Shown here piece after piece: positions 63,841-64,000 of a DNA stretch of 64,000 nt; within the stretch, counting starts at the first letter, position 1; each line of letters starts with the position of its first letter. The notes under the pieces are model-generated. The model searched no databases, was not told the DNA's origin, and saw only the letters and a list, made by a program, of their open reading frames with translations. Source of the DNA: Herbinix hemicellulosilytica (GTDB lineage: Bacteria; Bacillota; Clostridia; Lachnospirales; Lachnospiraceae); the NCBI RefSeq assembly GCF_002904165.1, contig NZ_CVTD020000015.1:248001-312000 (forward strand), in the 5' to 3' direction. Position numbers and translations under genes: made by a program.

Positions 63841-63869
63841 ATTATACTATTTAATTATTAGTATGTAAA
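63841..63869 (-). promoter_or_regulatory. Promoter of the polysaccharide locus
   Basis: -35 TTTACA (63864-63869), 17-nt spacer, perfect -10 TATAAT (63841-63846), 35 nt before the first start codon. No second comparable promoter was seen between it and wzz copy 2 at 39.1 kb. Confidence 0.85.
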
Positions 63870-64000
63870 CCCATATGTTTAATTTTATAATATTTTACCA
63901 ATTTAGGATGTATTCCCGATAAAAATATTTACTCTACTGTTAACCCTAACATTTCGTAGTATCCGTTTTATCAGCAAAACTTTTCTGGTACTCAAGTTTT

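Noticed and set aside
63905-64000. Possible gene end on the minus strand at the right edge
   Set aside because: Two different frames are open to the edge (stops near 63946 and 63905), so there is no basis to choose, and under 100 nt are visible.

Overview
The window looks like chromosome of a low-GC Gram-positive anaerobe of the class Clostridia, most likely a Lachnospiraceae-type organism. Three things suggest this: the translation/RNA gene order rimP-nusA-ylxR-ylxQ-infB-rbfA-nrnA-truB-ribF with rpsO and pnp nearby; strong AGGAGG-type ribosome binding sites with many TTG and GTG starts; and lipoprotein-type binding proteins. This placement is an inference from gene order and protein style, not from a marker gene. 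Almost everything is read on the minus strand; the exceptions are a two-component system at 21.8-24.1 kb and one insertion sequence.

Region by region. (1) 1-908: 5' part of an LCP-family cell-wall ligase gene, cut by the window edge. (2) 1.1-15.5 kb: the conserved RNA/translation block. It comprises pnp with a long hairpin leader, a MATE transporter lying between pnp and rpsO, a zinc-ribbon membrane protein, and the ribF-truB-nrnA-rbfA-infB-ylxQ-ylxR-nusA-rimP operon with a clear promoter ahead of rimP. (3) 15.5-18.3 kb: a polar amino-acid ABC transporter whose binding protein and permease/ATPase units have separate promoters carrying the same 17-nt element. (4) 18.5-24.1 kb: a Wzz-type chain-length protein followed by a chemoreceptor. 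Divergent from it is a histidine kinase, split by a frameshift at a T7 run, and its NarL-type regulator. (5) 24.4-37.8 kb: a carbohydrate uptake and catabolism locus. It has a family-1 ABC importer with a second, paralogous binding protein, an RraA-like protein, a cytosolic glycoside-hydrolase-like protein, a sugar isomerase, two D-2-hydroxyacid dehydrogenases, an AEC carrier and an FAD oxidoreductase. (6) 38.0-63.9 kb: a Wzx/Wzy-type surface polysaccharide locus with one strong promoter at its upstream (right) end. It encodes a WbpM/CapD-like dehydratase, an initiating sugar-phosphate transferase, the CapE-CapF-CapG set for UDP-L-FucNAc, UDP-glucose dehydrogenase plus a UDP-glucuronate 4-epimerase, glycosyltransferases, and several small unknown proteins. 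A second wzz gene follows under its own promoter.

The most striking observation is that three 1447-bp copies of one IS3-family element sit in this polysaccharide locus. Each interrupts a gene: the flippase wzx, the polymerase wzy, and a family-2 glycosyltransferase. Removing the element plus one copy of its 3-bp target duplication (TAA, TCC, CCA) restores the reading frame exactly in all three. The Wzx/Wzy pathway therefore appears to be broken at export, polymerisation and assembly in this strain. The element's ends also carry a TATAAT at one tip and a TTGACA facing outward at the other. In a circular intermediate these would be brought together as a strong junction promoter, as known for the IS3 family.

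Other notable points are the 98-nt pnp leader hairpin at the 5' end of the transcript, long hairpins just downstream of two binding-protein genes, a domain shared by two small proteins in the polysaccharide locus, and a very long low-complexity N-terminal linker in IF2. No tRNA, rRNA or CRISPR array was seen.
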